Below, piece after piece: positions 11,332 through 22,392 of a DNA stretch of 64,000 bases (its first letter is position 1; each line of letters starts with the position of its first letter). The DNA is from Branchipolynoe longqiensis. Taxonomy: Eukaryota; Annelida; Polychaeta; Phyllodocida; Polynoidae. A model generated the notes under the pieces. The model had not been told where the DNA came from. It did not search any database and saw only the letters and a program-made list of their open reading frames with translations. The DNA lies in the NCBI GenBank assembly GCA_030323885.1, contig CM059186.1, positions 173,129,743-173,193,742 on the forward strand. Direction: 5' to 3'. A program made the position numbers and the translations under genes.

Positions 11332-11509
11332 CAGTAAAACCTCTGTAACCGACCACCTCCACAGATCGACCACTCCTCTATATCGATTGTTTTATTTGGG
11401 TCCCAACAATACCATTGTAACCATAATCTAACTCCCTAAACCGACCACCTCCCTAAATGGACCACTTAAAGTCGGTCCCAAGGTCGGTCGATTTAGAGAG
11501 GTTTTACTG
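11332..11509. mobile_element. pogo/Tigger-like MITE
   Basis: The ends read CAGTAAAACCTCTGTAACCG and CGATTTAGAGAGGTTTTACTG, flanked by TA on both sides. CAGT termini with a TA duplication are typical of pogo-type elements. Copies at 36077-36260 and 38004-38175 are the same length class. Confidence 0.85.
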
Positions 11510-11840
11510 TAGTCATCACTCATTGCGACATTGTTTGACTCGTTCATTTATACTCAAGGGAGAACCACCCCTCAAAAGCCTTACTGGGGCTGAATTTGCG
11601 CTTTAAATAAACAACAGCTTTTCAGAGGTCCAGCCAGAGTTCGCTCAACCCAATTTATCACATTGTCTCTTCACTTTCGGAATAATATAAATAATAGTTG
11701 GCTATTGGAGTTTTACATCCTGGCAACATCTAAGGTCATATCAGGACGGCCGTAAATAACATATACAATTCAGTATGTGAGTATAAATAACAAAATACAC
11801 CCGAACATTTGATTCTATTTCTAAACATGCCTGCTTATGC

Positions 11841-12336
11841 CTGGGTCACAAATGCTGCGGTCGCCGTACGGTGCTGCAGACTGCGGTGTGTCTTGTGGTT
11901 TATGTAAATGTTACGGTGTTGCAGTCTGCGGTTTATCTATTCACAAATCGTACAATCACCGCAAGGCACCTTGCGGTTTGTGTTTAACTTTATACACATA
12001 TTCAATATATAAAAATGTCATAACTTTCTTTATATTGATCACACAAACATGAATTTTGTGCCATATTGATATTCATTTTAAGACCTTTTCATTGATGGCA
12101 ACAAAGGTGACCATATGGTGTTGTGGCGGCCTTGTGGCATGATTGCGGCCTGCGGTGTTGCGATTTCTCGAAGTTAAGATAACTTCAACTTTTTTTAAAC
12201 GCAACCCCTTGCGGTGAGCAAAAAATCATACGGTCACCGTATGGCGACGACAACCCACCTTGCGGCTGCCGTACGGTATGGCCGATGCGGCGACTTACGG
12301 CTGCCGCAAACACGCCGCAAGGCTTTTGTGACCTAG
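11841..12336. mobile_element. MITE, ~496 bp, TIR CTRGGTCACAAA
   Basis: The left end is CTGGGTCACAAATGCTGCGG. The right end is the inverted counterpart ending 'cgcaaggcttttgtgacctag'. The interior is rich in TGCGG/CCGCA words. The right end lies only 21 bp inside the intron that begins at the donor at 12357. Confidence 0.85.
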
Positions 12337-12357
12337 ACTTTATACAGTTATACTTAC

Positions 12358-12507
12358 AAAGCCGCCACTCCATATGGGCGAGACGGTGTGAGCCAGCCAC
12401 ACCTCGGCTTGGATGCTGGAGGCCACGCCCACACACACGGAGACAAGCCCAACCAGGCAGTGCAGCACGCCCAGCACCACCACCGCCACCACCACGGCGT
12501 ACACCAT
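12358..12507 (-). CDS. First coding exon of a tetraspan-like membrane protein (TMEM196/MS4A-like)
   Basis: ATG at 12507 (context GAGGATGG) opens a 50-codon frame that ends in phase 0 at a consensus donor, GTAAGTAT, at 12357-12350. The peptide is one long hydrophobic membrane segment (residues 2-31, valine/leucine-rich with small residues), then a short polar loop and SPIWSGGF. That layout, a first helix, a short loop and a P-[IV]-W-S-G motif before the second helix, resembles TMEM196 and, more loosely, MS4A proteins. I see no following exon in 1-12340, so the rest lies outside or is unrecognised. The alternative frame over the same bases gives no family resemblance. The exon is well supported; the family name is tentative. 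Confidence 0.6.
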
Positions 12508-12700
12508 CCTCGCCTCCTCCAGTAGGCACGGCGCTCCGTCACGTGGTGCGGTGGCAGTCCAGTGGGCGCGGGGCTGACCGCCTCGTTGGTGTTGTTGTTG
12601 TTGGTGTTGTTGTTGTTTATTACACCCTGCGTTTGGTGAGGGGTGTAAGATAGTAAACGCGCTGGGCAAAGTGTGTGTGTGGGCAAGTCCCGGGTATATA
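12508..12700 (-). promoter_or_regulatory. Probable 5' UTR/promoter side of the minus-strand exon
   Basis: The region upstream of the ATG is GC-rich to about 12590 and then carries an (AAC)n run on the minus strand (12583-12615), followed by non-repetitive sequence up to the AT array at about 12690. No TATA box is obvious. The start site cannot be fixed from sequence. Confidence 0.35.
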
Positions 12701-13200
12701 CTTATATATGCTTATAGTATACCTATGTATACTTATATATACATATATGTTCTTACATATACTTATGTACACTTATATATATTTTTATATACTTATATAC
12801 AGTTATATATATACTTATGAACACTTATATATACTTATATATACTTATGGATACTTATATATATGTATATTTACTTATATATACTTATGTACACTTATAT
12901 ATCCTTATATATAATTATGTACACTTATATATAGTTATATATACTTATGTATACTTATGGATACGTATATATACTTATGTATACTTATGTACACTTATGT
13001 ACACTTATATATATTTATATATACTTATATATACTTATATATACTTATATATATTTATAAAGTTATATATACCTATATATTGATATCTACTTATATATTC
13101 TTACATACGTATATATATATATCGATATATACACTTATATATACTTATATATACTTAGATATACTTATATATACCTATATGTTTATATGTATATATATAT
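12690..13200. repeat. ACTTATATAT minisatellite
   Basis: About 45 units of a 10-12-bp AT-rich motif with substitutions such as 'acttatgtac'. All open frames here translate to tyrosine/isoleucine repeats and are not genes. Confidence 0.95.
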
Positions 13201-13544
13201 ATTTGAGCGCACAAAGCTTGGGAAATAGTGTTGGCGCGGACTGTTATAATATATAACCAAACACTGGTCAGGGATTGCAATCAAACAGAGTTGGGGAGTT
13301 GGCTACGTCGATTTGTCCTCGTGGGTTTTTAACAGATGCGGTTATTAGTTGGCTAATAAGTTTGCGTGTGAATGAGGGGGATGGATGGAGTGCCTCCTTA
13401 TACAAGTTATAGTCATCTACCAGCTTCAGGGGATCAGATGCCGGTGTGTACAGTTGAAGACATCACCGATATAACCACTCAAGGCACGACAATGCATAAT
13501 CCGATCAGCACACAATGTCACAACAGCCGATGAGGGTGTTGTGT
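13201..13544. other. No gene seen
   Basis: Non-repetitive sequence between two arrays. No splice-bounded coding frame was recognised. Confidence 0.5.
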
Positions 13545-13955
13545 GTTGCCTCTCCCTTTTCTCCTCTCTCTCTCTTTTTGTGTCTCTCTCTTCTCTCTTT
13601 CTTCCCTCTCTCGACTCTCTCTTCTTTATATCTTTCCTTTCGCTTTTTTCTATTTCTTTGTATCTCTCTCTTCTCTCTTTCTTCCCTCTCTCGGCTCTCT
13701 CTTCTCTCTCTTCTTTATATCTTCCCTTTCTCTTTTCTCTATCTCTTTGTCTCCAACTGTCTTCTGTATTTCATTCTCTCTCTTGGCTATCTCTTCCTCT
13801 CTCGCCCTTCTCTCTTTTCTCTGTTTCTCTCTCTGTCTCTCTATTTCTCTCCGTCTCGCTTCTATATATATACGTCTCTATCTCTGTATCTCTCTGTCTT
13901 CTCTCTCTGTCTCTATCTCTCGCTGTCTCTCTCTCTGTCTCTCTCCCTCTCTCTT
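13545..13955. repeat. TC-rich polypyrimidine tract
   Basis: About 400 bp of CTCTCT interspersed with TTT, with an internal imperfect duplication ('tatctctctcttctctcttt'). The serine/leucine-rich open frames here are compositional. Confidence 0.92.
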
Positions 13956-14498
13956 CAAATGCAGTTTTTCGCGATCATTCTAGACCTTTCTCGCAGCCTG
14001 CACATGACACCGTGGACTGATTCTGGTGGCCGTCACACATCCTGATCAGGCTCCTTCTGATCACCAGCAGCTCACCAGTGTTGACACTGCTTCGTGAATA
14101 TGACTGCACACGGTATCCATGACGATAACACTGGTACTATATATATATGACGTATTCTCCATCCATCTTAACCCCCGGTCACACCCCCACACGCTCCCGC
14201 CGGTGTTAATACCTGTATGTGTAACACGTGTATATATCATAAGGTGCAGCAAAGATTCAGGCGAGAAACTGGGCATGCCCCACGTTGTGGTGTTGGTGTG
14301 ATGCAGTAGCAGCAGCAGCAGCAGCAGTCATATAATAGGTCCCTCCAGGGCATACATCCCCATAGCGCAAACCCCACCGCCACCCCGGCTTATCTCATTG
14401 TCACTAAGTGTATTTCTAATCACAGCGGGCGGGCGCTTCCTCGTCTGTATGTAGACTATATATCCGGGTACTGGAGCTGTCACCCGGCAGGAGGCGTA
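13956..14498. other. No gene seen; (CAG)n
   Basis: Contains a short AGC run at about 14306-14326 and otherwise nothing I can assign. Confidence 0.45.
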
Positions 14499-14960
14499 TT
14501 GCAGTATACTGTAGAAGTGGTAGCAGCAGCCCTGTCCTCCGGGCTCTCTACCCCTCTGTCCTCCCCCTCCTCCTCCTCCTCTCCGCCCTCCTCCTCCTCA
14601 GCCCTGGATCCAGCTCCACCAAAGCCGTTGTACATTAACATCGGGCGCCGCCGTCGCCATCCTCACTCCCCCCGTCGCCTTCCGCCCGCCGCCCGTCGCC
14701 TCTCGCCCGCCCGCCGGCCCGCCGGCTGGCCCCTAACATGCCCCGTTGTTCATCCCCGTGAGTGACCACCACTGGACCCGTCCACCGCCTCCTGTTTCCT
14801 GTTGTCAGACGTCCGACCGACTGATGAACATTCTCCACTCTCTGGTGGTGGCGGTGGCGGTCTGGGTGTGATGTGGGGGGCGATGTGGGGGCGGCTAGCC
14901 GATCTGCTGCTGGTGGCGGCGGCTGGGTCCCTGGCATGGTGTAGTCGGCATAAGGCCGCA
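14499..14960. promoter_or_regulatory. GC-rich island, possible promoter or first exon
   Basis: GC-rich and CpG-rich, unlike its AT-rich surroundings. An open plus frame (14499-14765) and an open minus frame (14635-14937) both give low-complexity serine/proline or arginine-rich products. A donor-like GTGAGT lies at about 14757 on the plus strand. It could be a promoter or non-coding exon of a neighbouring gene. I cannot choose a strand. Confidence 0.35.
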
Positions 14961-14999
14961 GTTATCCGCTAGATGGCAGCACCGTCGCTGTGTGAGACG

Positions 15000-15307
15000 C
15001 AGTTTAAAAAGGATCCGGTTTAAAACGAGTCTTTTCACAATGCGCATGCGTCAAAGTCGAATGGCAAGCCTGAGATCTTATTTGAATTTCTGGCGTGTGG
15101 AGGAGCTCTCTGGAAATGTAGGGCAAGACAAGCAAGGATTCCTTCAATAATCATTTTAGTGACTATTTTATGATTGGTAGTATATATCGTCTTCTGCACT
15201 AAGAAGTTATCAAGTTATTAAACATGGGTACATTCTGAATCGGGCAGAAATGCATGCGCATGCGCATTGTGAAAAGGACCGTTTTAACCCGGATCCTTTT
15301 AAAACTG
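15000..15307. mobile_element. MITE, 308 bp, ~50-bp TIRs
   Basis: The left end CAGTTTAAAAAGGATCCGG is matched by its inverse at the right end, and the match continues through 'cttttcacaatgcgcatgcg' on both sides. The flanks GAGACGC and GAGACAC look like a 7-bp target duplication with one mismatch. The interior has no coding frame. Confidence 0.9.
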
Positions 15308-15606
15308 AGACACCGGCCATCCACTGATCCCTGCTATCGGTGTTTACTTTAATGTAAGAGGCTACAGGGGAATGAATCGATACTGAGATCTAGCCGCACC
15401 ATGATAATTCAGAACTCATTATGCCTTCCCCCAATAGCTTCATAGACACACTGGTTGCTTGCATGGAGCGCAAGGTATGAGAGTGGACAGTGTGTGGACA
15501 CTGGTGCATGGGGACCAGCAGAATATGACGGGATGTGAGGCTAAGCTAGTAAGAGCAATAGCGACTACTCCTGTATTTCTTGTTTGTCGCTCCCAAATAG
15601 GTCGTA

Positions 15607-16199
15607 AGCCGTGTTCACACGGGCAAAATGTGAGGCGAATCAGACAAATCGAATTAGGTGAGGCGAATTAGCGGCCCGTTCACACGGGCAGTACTTGGGC
15701 CGGAAATTGAATGCTGCGCATGAGCAAGTCCAGACTAACCAGCGCCCATTTGGGTTCGTCGACGTCAGCCGAGAGAGTGTGGGTTCGACCTAGATATGTA
15801 TGGATTGAATCGTATTGGTTTGGAACGGTCAAAACTTCTGCTGGGCAGTGAAACCCTAAAAATAAATGATGAAAAAAATATCTGTGCATAGATAGCGGTT
15901 TCATTAATTAAATTATATAATATGCGCTTTTGATCGACCGGAAAGTCAACAAACTAAGGTCGACTGCGCATGCGTGTGAGGTGCTTAATCCGCCTCAGAT
16001 GCGTCCACACGGGCAAAATTATCCGCATCACAGAAATCGCCTCACGTAAACTACCTCGATAGGTGGTTTACAGGATCCGCATCACGTGAATCGAATCAGC
16101 CCTAATCCGCCTCAGACGAGCGTTCACACGAGAAATGTGAGGCGAACTAGGCAAGTCGCTTTCTACGAATCGATTTACATTCCCCGTGTGAACACGGCT
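15607..16199. mobile_element. MITE, ~593 bp, TIR AGCCGTGTTCACACGGG
   Basis: Ends are inverted copies: 'agccgtgttcacacgggca' and 'ccccgtgtgaacacggct'. Interior copies of 'gttcacacg' and 'gaggcgaat' occur at about 15680 and 16110-16150, so the ends are partly duplicated inside. No coding frame. Confidence 0.88.
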
Positions 16200-16617
16200 A
16201 TACACTACTGACACAAAGTTTTACTTTGGGTGAGGACTGTCCTCCTCAGTGTGAGCACTGCCGGTGTATACTGACAGTGTGTCACATTTTGGTGAGATAT
16301 CCTCACCTACAGCCGGTTAGAGATGATGTGTTTTGAAATGAGGGTGTGATGGAGTCCTTCCGATTCCATCCGCAATTCATTATTACATTTTTTTAGGGAA
16401 ATGGATTTTTACCAAAAATTAATTTTCCATTTTAACTTGTAAAAGTTGTTTACTGTTGGTTCTATTTATTAAATACTACTTGTTATCTTACCACAGTTGT
16501 GTGCTCTTTTGGCATGCATTTCTGTGTTCTGTTTTACCCGTTTGAAATTGTGAGATTTTAGTCAGTTGTGTTTAACCACTGTATGCCCCCCCCCCCCCCC
16601 TGCCCCCAATAGCCGAT
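16200..16617. other. No gene seen
   Basis: AT-rich, with a C-run at about 16587-16600 just before the solo LTR. Confidence 0.5.
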
Positions 16618-17455
16618 TGTAAAAATATAGGGTCTTTCGGTCATGGTAGACGAGTTGGGGAAAAACATCCATATCTCGGTCGACGGAGTTGGAGACCATT
16701 GTTATGTAATAGCAAAGCAATGGGTGCCCACTCGCTGTGTGACATAAGAACACTATGTATAATGTTATGATGCGCAGTAACCATGATTGTGATATGATGT
16801 CCAGATATAAAGATACTGTTACTTATTACAGAAAAGTTCCCTCCATGCACCAGAAAGGATGCACTGGGGTTGAGTGACAGGTGCTCCTTTTGGGCGACGC
16901 CCACCCAGGCTGCAGGGGGTGTCTGATTGGCTGGCTGTGTGAGCCCAGACACCATATACTCCTTGCACTTGCTATGCAGACACACTCACTCTAGAAGTAC
17001 TGAAAGAAGCAGTTCAACAAGGAGCTGTGTGCAACAACCACTGGACCCAGGTTCAATGGGCTGTAGGCACTGATTTGATATGAGTAAGCAGGAACCATGT
17101 AGGTCTGTGAGCAGGTTGTAAGTGGGTCAGGGTGGCAGGTCATTAGTAGGTGAACAAGAGTTGTAGCCAATAAAGTTCAACCTTATCACTGTCAATCTTG
17201 CGAGACTTGTCTTCCCTTTCTTCCTTATGAGTTCTTTTGAGTACTTTGAAGGTGGGGACTGGCAGACAGTTGTCAGGGACCGCCAGAATAGTAGTGAGTA
17301 AGAAGAGTAACTGAGACGGCCATCAGTAAACTTTTCATGATGTCTACTTTTTGTGATGTGGGGGGGGGGGGGGGGGGGGGGGACGTGGCACCAAACAGGT
17401 TTTTCAACTTTTTTCTTATAAGGCACAATGTGGTACACAGTTTCTGATAATATAT
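16618..17455 (+). mobile_element. Diverged solo LTR related to the LTRs at 45546 and 61223
   Basis: It begins 'tgtaaaaatatagggtcttt', matching the LTR sense-strand start. Colinear matches follow: 'gacggagttggagac', 'catgattgtgatatga', 'gttgagtgacaggt', 'ctgattggctggctgtg', 'aggtgaacaagagttgta' and a 3' end in 'ataatatat'. No gag, pol or env sequence adjoins it, so it is a recombined single LTR of an older relative, in the opposite orientation to the big element. A G-run of about 22 at 17360 sits inside. Confidence 0.75.
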
Positions 17456-18309
17456 TCATACTGGAATAGAGCTAGCACAGTGGCGTCCCCTGCTGTGTTG
17501 CAGGCGAATCACTATATCTCCCAATGCTTAGTTCCCTTCCTTGCTTACATAATATATAATAAAACTAATACCTTATATTCTAAATTATTAATAATTCAAT
17601 ATGTGCATTTTCACCAATGTCATGCTCCAAGATTATTTCCAAGTATGTGTCTGCAATATCACTCACTGTTCTGCTTTGTGGACCAGCATCTCATCAAACA
17701 CCATTAAGCGTCTCCTATTCTCCGCCAGGGGGCAGCAAAGCCTCCTTACTATTTCTCCATTAGGTGTCGCCACCATGGCGTCTCCCTGGTATTCATATCG
17801 ACATGCAATCGTCATCTTTTAAAAGAAACGGCTGGAAACTAATTTGTATTAACCTTGCAAACAGGAAATCATATTTCAGCTCCAACCCAAAAGTTAGGAA
17901 TTGATCTGCCCGGGGCCATATTGCATCACATGATTATCCAGTAGTTTTGACTGCAATGCAATTAGTACCCATATAATATGAATATTTTGTGAAGCGACAA
18001 CAAACAATCACGTTAAGAATAAATGTTCTAATTACGTAAACACATATTTAAATCTACACATTAAAAAAAAAAAATTAGATCTAAATTTAGGGTAGGTTTG
18101 TCTTTTATTTACCCTTTTAATTAGTTTTGATTAATCCATGATATTTCTTAATTGGCATAGAAAATGGATAGGGTTTAATACTCGCTGAATGTATATTTGT
18201 GCAATGACATGTTGTTGACACATTTGCAATTCTCTCTATTTTGAATTAGAAAAGTCTGGATCTAGAGTAAAAGTAAGTTTTTGGTGGTGCCACTTTAGCA
18301 TGCGGTCTA
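17456..18309. other. No gene seen
   Basis: AT-rich sequence without a recognisable exon, repeat or RNA. Confidence 0.5.
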
Positions 18310-18665
18310 CCTGCACTTGTTCACGGACGCGTCGAAAACATATACTGACCGAATTCCCGTAACACCGTCAACAGACTGCAAGAAGCAAACCGGTGATGTA
18401 ACGGATGGGTACTGGACATGAACCCGACAAAACGGACTAAAAGGATTTAAAATGGACACCGACTGTACACGTCAGTATGGCGGTGTCCGGTACAAGTTTT
18501 GTGCATGTTCAATCAAAACTTGCCTCTGTACACACCGGACACCACCGGACAGAGAACGGACAAGCCGGATGCGTACCGTGTATAAAACGGACATTGACAG
18601 ATTTCACCGGACAGGGTCCGTTTTCTATCCGGTACCACAATCCGGTATGGTGTGACTGAGCCTTA
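18310..18665. mobile_element. Partial MITE related to 38413-39806
   Basis: Positions 18315-18410 match the reverse complement of about 39440-39540 ('gaaaacatatactgaccga'). The right end 'tccggtatggtgtgactgag' mirrors the TIR at 38413. Only one end is kept. Confidence 0.7.
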
Positions 18666-18739
18666 AGGCCTTAGGATCCTCCCATATAATACGTAACCAC
18701 ACAACCACCGGTCACTAAGGCGACCATTTGCATGCATGT

Positions 18740-19032
18740 ATACGGCTGTGGTGTGCGGCGAGACCCGTGGCCGGCCTGGGAGTCAAGTAGCGGCGCGTCC
18801 CGGGAGGGGGCGGGGCGGGGACGGAGACGGGGGCGGGGCGGGCACAAACGGAGACGGGGGCGGGGACCGGGGCGGCGGGGGGCCGGGGCGGCGCGCGCCC
18901 GAGCCCCGTTCTGGCTTGTCTCAGTCCGGCAGTGCAAAGTCCCGCTGGGAGCGGTGCGTGTGTTCGCGTGAAGCAGCTTAGAGCCGACGACCAGCGCGTG
19001 ATTCCTCACGACTCACTCACTCCCCCCCAGCC
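18740..19032 (+). promoter_or_regulatory. CpG-rich promoter and 5' UTR of the coiled-coil gene
   Basis: GGGGCGGGG-type boxes are dense at 18800-18890 and CpG is frequent up to the ATG. This is the most GC-rich stretch near the gene start and abuts its first exon. No TATA box is seen. The transcription start cannot be fixed. Confidence 0.6.
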
Positions 19033-19112
19033 ATGGCGGCGGCCGACCAGGACTACGACCTGGACCTGAACACACTCAAGCAGAACGTCTTCGTCACACA
19101 GCTTCACAACAG
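19033..19112 (+). CDS. Exon 1, CCDC42/CFAP73-like (DUF4200) coiled-coil protein
   Basis: ATG at 19033 in the context CAGCCATGG opens 26 codons plus two bases and ends at AG|gtgggg (donor at 19113). The product starts MAAADQDYDLDL, acidic and then amphipathic. The split codon AG|G is completed by exon 2 at 26371, which supports the pairing. Proteins of this type bind axonemal structures in cilia and flagella. The family is suggested mainly by exons 2 and 3. The exon is too short to be found by length alone; start context, phase and the CpG island carry the call. Confidence 0.75.
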
Positions 19113-20859
19113 GTGGGGAACCATTGCTGAACTTGTATCGATCGTCGGTTTGTGATTCTCGCCGCTGGAACCCCCTGGAGGTTGAGTCATTGCCGGTGGC
19201 CTCACCCCTGAGGCTTAGTATACCCTGCCGCCTCTAATACGCACCCCCCCCCCCCCCACACACACACACACACACGCCACCACCACACCCGGACACCGTC
19301 ACTACCAGCTCGCCTAGCTTTCAGGTTAAAGTACCTGAGGTAACTGACTATCTCTGTGTTAGATGGTTAGAAATCCGAATGACTATCACCGTATGGCGCA
19401 GTCCGTCTGGGTATGTGTAATGGCACAAACAAAAGCAGAACAGGGCAGGGCATGGTCAAGCATCAGATTCACGCGGAAATACAAAATGGCTAAGCATACA
19501 ACACAACCATCCCACCTAGCCACAGTCCTGAAAGGTCCGGGTGTGTTTTAGCACAATGGTGCATGATCTAAGGACAAGGTGTGGGTGAAACTTCTTGAAA
19601 GGATGCTGTAACAAACCACAAAAGAGATGGGATCCTCTCCGCAGGCTTGTATGTCATCCGGGTAGATGTACATAGTACGCTAAGGTATCATACTCAGATT
19701 AGGAAAAGAAAACTTTGAAAAATAAAAAATAAACTAATATAGAAATTACTAACACCCAAAGCTCCAAGCGGTTGGCCTGAGTAAGACCAGGTAAACACTC
19801 CTGAGTGTGGGACCAGACCAAAACAGTCACAGCTGCCCAGCGTTGAAAACAAGCACCCTCACATGAGCTTATATGCTATGGACAGAATAAATAACTTGTC
19901 ACAATAAAAAGCACCCAAAACCCCCCACATGGGTTATATAAAGATCACACATGTGCCCCCCCCCGAAAAAAAACCTGGCATAACTACTAACAGCTAAGAT
20001 GAAAAGGCTACTACCAAATTGAGACTATTGCTGTTCAGCAATGAAAACAAGCCGCGATGAGGCTTACTCATTATGGTCATAGTAAATAAACCATCACAAA
20101 AAAAACTACATAAACCCAAATAAGGTTTTGTAATGTGTATTGTTCTGATTATAAATGGATTTATGTGAATGACATTGTCACATTTAACAATTGCATGTAT
20201 GTCGGACTGCCTACTACCACATTACCATCTAGATAAAAGATTCACCCATAGCCAAAGTAGGGGTAAAACCGCTTCAGTGGAATTTACTTTATTTATTTAT
20301 TTAACTGCATTGCCTACTTGCTGGCATTTGTGTGTCTTATATTGATATATAAGTTTTATAAACCTAATACTTATTGGTGCTTTAGTTTATTCTGTGTATT
20401 GTATCAGACATATTCTCTCCATTTCATGTTATTATACCCTAAAGTTGACGACTCTATTAATTGTGGGTGTGTGCTTTTCAACATACATTCATTTTGTTCA
20501 ATTAACGATTGATTTAATATAGATTATATTCGAATTAATCCAATTTAACTACTAGTCTACTTGTATCAATTGATATACATTAGAACTTAGAAGTGAACAT
20601 TGTGAGGGGCTATTGTTCTTTGCGTGTGAACTATCCAGGCTGGAATTAAACCGAATTTATTATCAACACAAGACTTTGACTCAGAATTTGAAGCCATGTC
20701 CCACGGTCCAGGCTTACACTAGTTACAACACCAGGGCGTGCCTTATTGTAGCATATAGCATGCTAACAGTAGTAGTGCTTACAGGAACTGTGTATGTTTA
20801 ACCTTGCTGCCATTGAACACTGCCGACCTACACCCACACTGGGTACAATGGATGGAAGT
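19113..20859. other. Intron 1, first part: no gene seen
   Basis: Holds C-run/(CA)n at 19240-19276. Three diverged pieces share 'cagcagtgaaaacaag' at about 19830, 20035 and (outside this intron) 40620, suggesting a further dispersed repeat. The rest is AT-rich and unassigned. Intron 1 continues to 26370 (7,258 bp). Confidence 0.5.
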
Positions 20860-21034
20860 AGGTGATGCCTATTTATAAGTGGGTAATGGTGGGTAGGAGT
20901 GTCTAGAGGCCTACATGTTATGTAGGAGTGTCGAGAGACCTACACGTTATAGGTGCAGTTCAGCATAGTTACTTGCTTGTTGGAGTTTTACAACCTGGCA
21001 ACATCTAGGGTCATATCGGGATGGTCATATGGGG

Positions 21035-21365
21035 GGGTTGGAGTTTTACGTCCTGGCAACATCTAAGGTCATATTAGGACTGGTACCGATTTGTGACAGT
21101 GCGCACTCATGGCGACTTTATAGTGCTGCGCCACTGGGAGACCACGTCACCAGCACCATGACCTGATATTCCACTCAGTCATATTATCCTGACATTGAGT
21201 CAAGTGGTCCTTGCCCTATCGTATTAATGCCGAGCGCTTGGCTAGGAAGAGGCAAGTATCAATTTGTAAGTCATTGGTTTGACTCGATCACGGTTCCAAT
21301 CCCACGATCTACTAAAACGGGAGACGGACGGAAAACTCATTTGGCCGTCCCGTCTGGTCTTCAGC
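21035..21365 (-). mobile_element. SINE S1, nearly full length
   Basis: Minus strand: tRNA-like head ('GACGGCCAAATGAG'), S1 body, tail 'GATGTTGCCAGGACGTAA'. It is flanked by 'cagcatagt' on both sides, which is part of the host minisatellite and may be the target duplication. A second tail fragment lies just left at 20980-21030. Confidence 0.82.
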
Positions 21366-21622
21366 ATAGTCGTATATTCTGTCAAATTCTGAGTGCCTAT
21401 TTATAAATGGGTGATGGTGGTTAGGAATGTATGGAGGGATATATGTTATATTTGCCAGTTCAGCATAGTCATATATACAGTATAATTCCAGGTTCCTATT
21501 TATAAGTTTGTAATCGTGGGTAAGCATGAATAGAGTTGTACATGTTATATTTGCAGTTCAGTATAATAGTCATGTATTTTGTCAAATTCTGGGTTCCTAT
21601 TCCTAAGTGGGTAATTATGGAT

Positions 21623-22282
21623 CATCATCATCATGCTGTCGGTCACGATGCGACAAAGACTGCTTTCATTACTTGACTGTCACTCTCCATTTAGCTCTGT
21701 ACTGTGAGAGTGATGTCCATGAGTCGGTCTTAATGTCTCTCAGCTTCAGGTTTCTCTTGATGGTATCCTTAAACCGGAGATGAGGGCGGCCTCTCTTTCT
21801 GTAACCAGAAGACAGTTGAGAGTAGTGGATCTGCTTTGATAGCCTGTCTGATTACATCCTCATGCGGCTGTCCACAGGGGATTCTTTTTGATCAGAAGAT
21901 CTTCCATAGAGGCAGCCCTGTCCGTTCGAGTATTTCCTTATTTGTCTATTTCATGAAAGCTGCCTGCAAAAGTGTTGAAGTGCTGCTGGCTTGTGCAAGT
22001 TACCAGCGGCACTCTCTCGGGGAGCAAATAGAGGTCTCACACCAGCAAGAACATGTCCAGACAGGCGCAAAACTATTTGTCCCTGCAGTGGCTGGTGGGG
22101 AGATGTTGGGAGTTCCATATATCAACCGCCCTTGATGCTGTCACAGTGAAATGGTTTTTTATTCAGGGTTTGCTCCCTTAGCCTTTGGTTCTGTCAAGAA
22201 CCTGTGCCACAAGGCAGTGGTTTACAACTCTGCAGGGCAGGGGCGTCAAACTCCCCGAAGTATTGCAATACCTGCATACCAC
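21623..22282 (-). mobile_element. R1 retroelement, 660 bp, with 10-bp target duplication
   Basis: AATTATGGAT lies on both sides (21613-21622 and 22283-22292). On the minus strand it starts GGTATGCAGGTATTGCA and ends in an (ATG)n run. Near its 3' end it encodes a LINE-type C-terminus (GYRKRGRPHLRFKDTIKRN, then WRVTVK and a stop at about 21669). Upstream sequence has no intact RT, so it looks like a short element that borrows a LINE tail. Confidence 0.82.
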
Positions 22283-22392
22283 AATTATGGATAGGAATGA
22301 ATAAAGGCATACAGATTATAGTTCCCGTTCAGTATGGTCGTGCCTTCTGCCAAATTCTGTGCTCTTATTTATAAATGCGACATATCGCTCAG

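Larger units (their letters stand above)
20860..22390. repeat. ~95-bp minisatellite broken by two insertions
   Basis: Units carry 'gttcagcatagtc', 'gtcaaattctg', 'cctatttataa' and 'gggtaat'. Units are seen at 20860-20990, 21360-21622 and 22283-22390. The gaps are a minus-strand SINE (21035-21365) and an R1 retroelement (21623-22282). Removing both restores one array. Confidence 0.75.

Noticed and set aside
12675..14045. Long tyrosine/isoleucine and serine/leucine frames
   Set aside because: They come from the ACTTATATAT array and the CTCTCT tract.
14499..14937. Protein-coding call in the GC-rich island
   Set aside because: Both strands give low-complexity S/P/R-rich products; kept only as a possible regulatory region.
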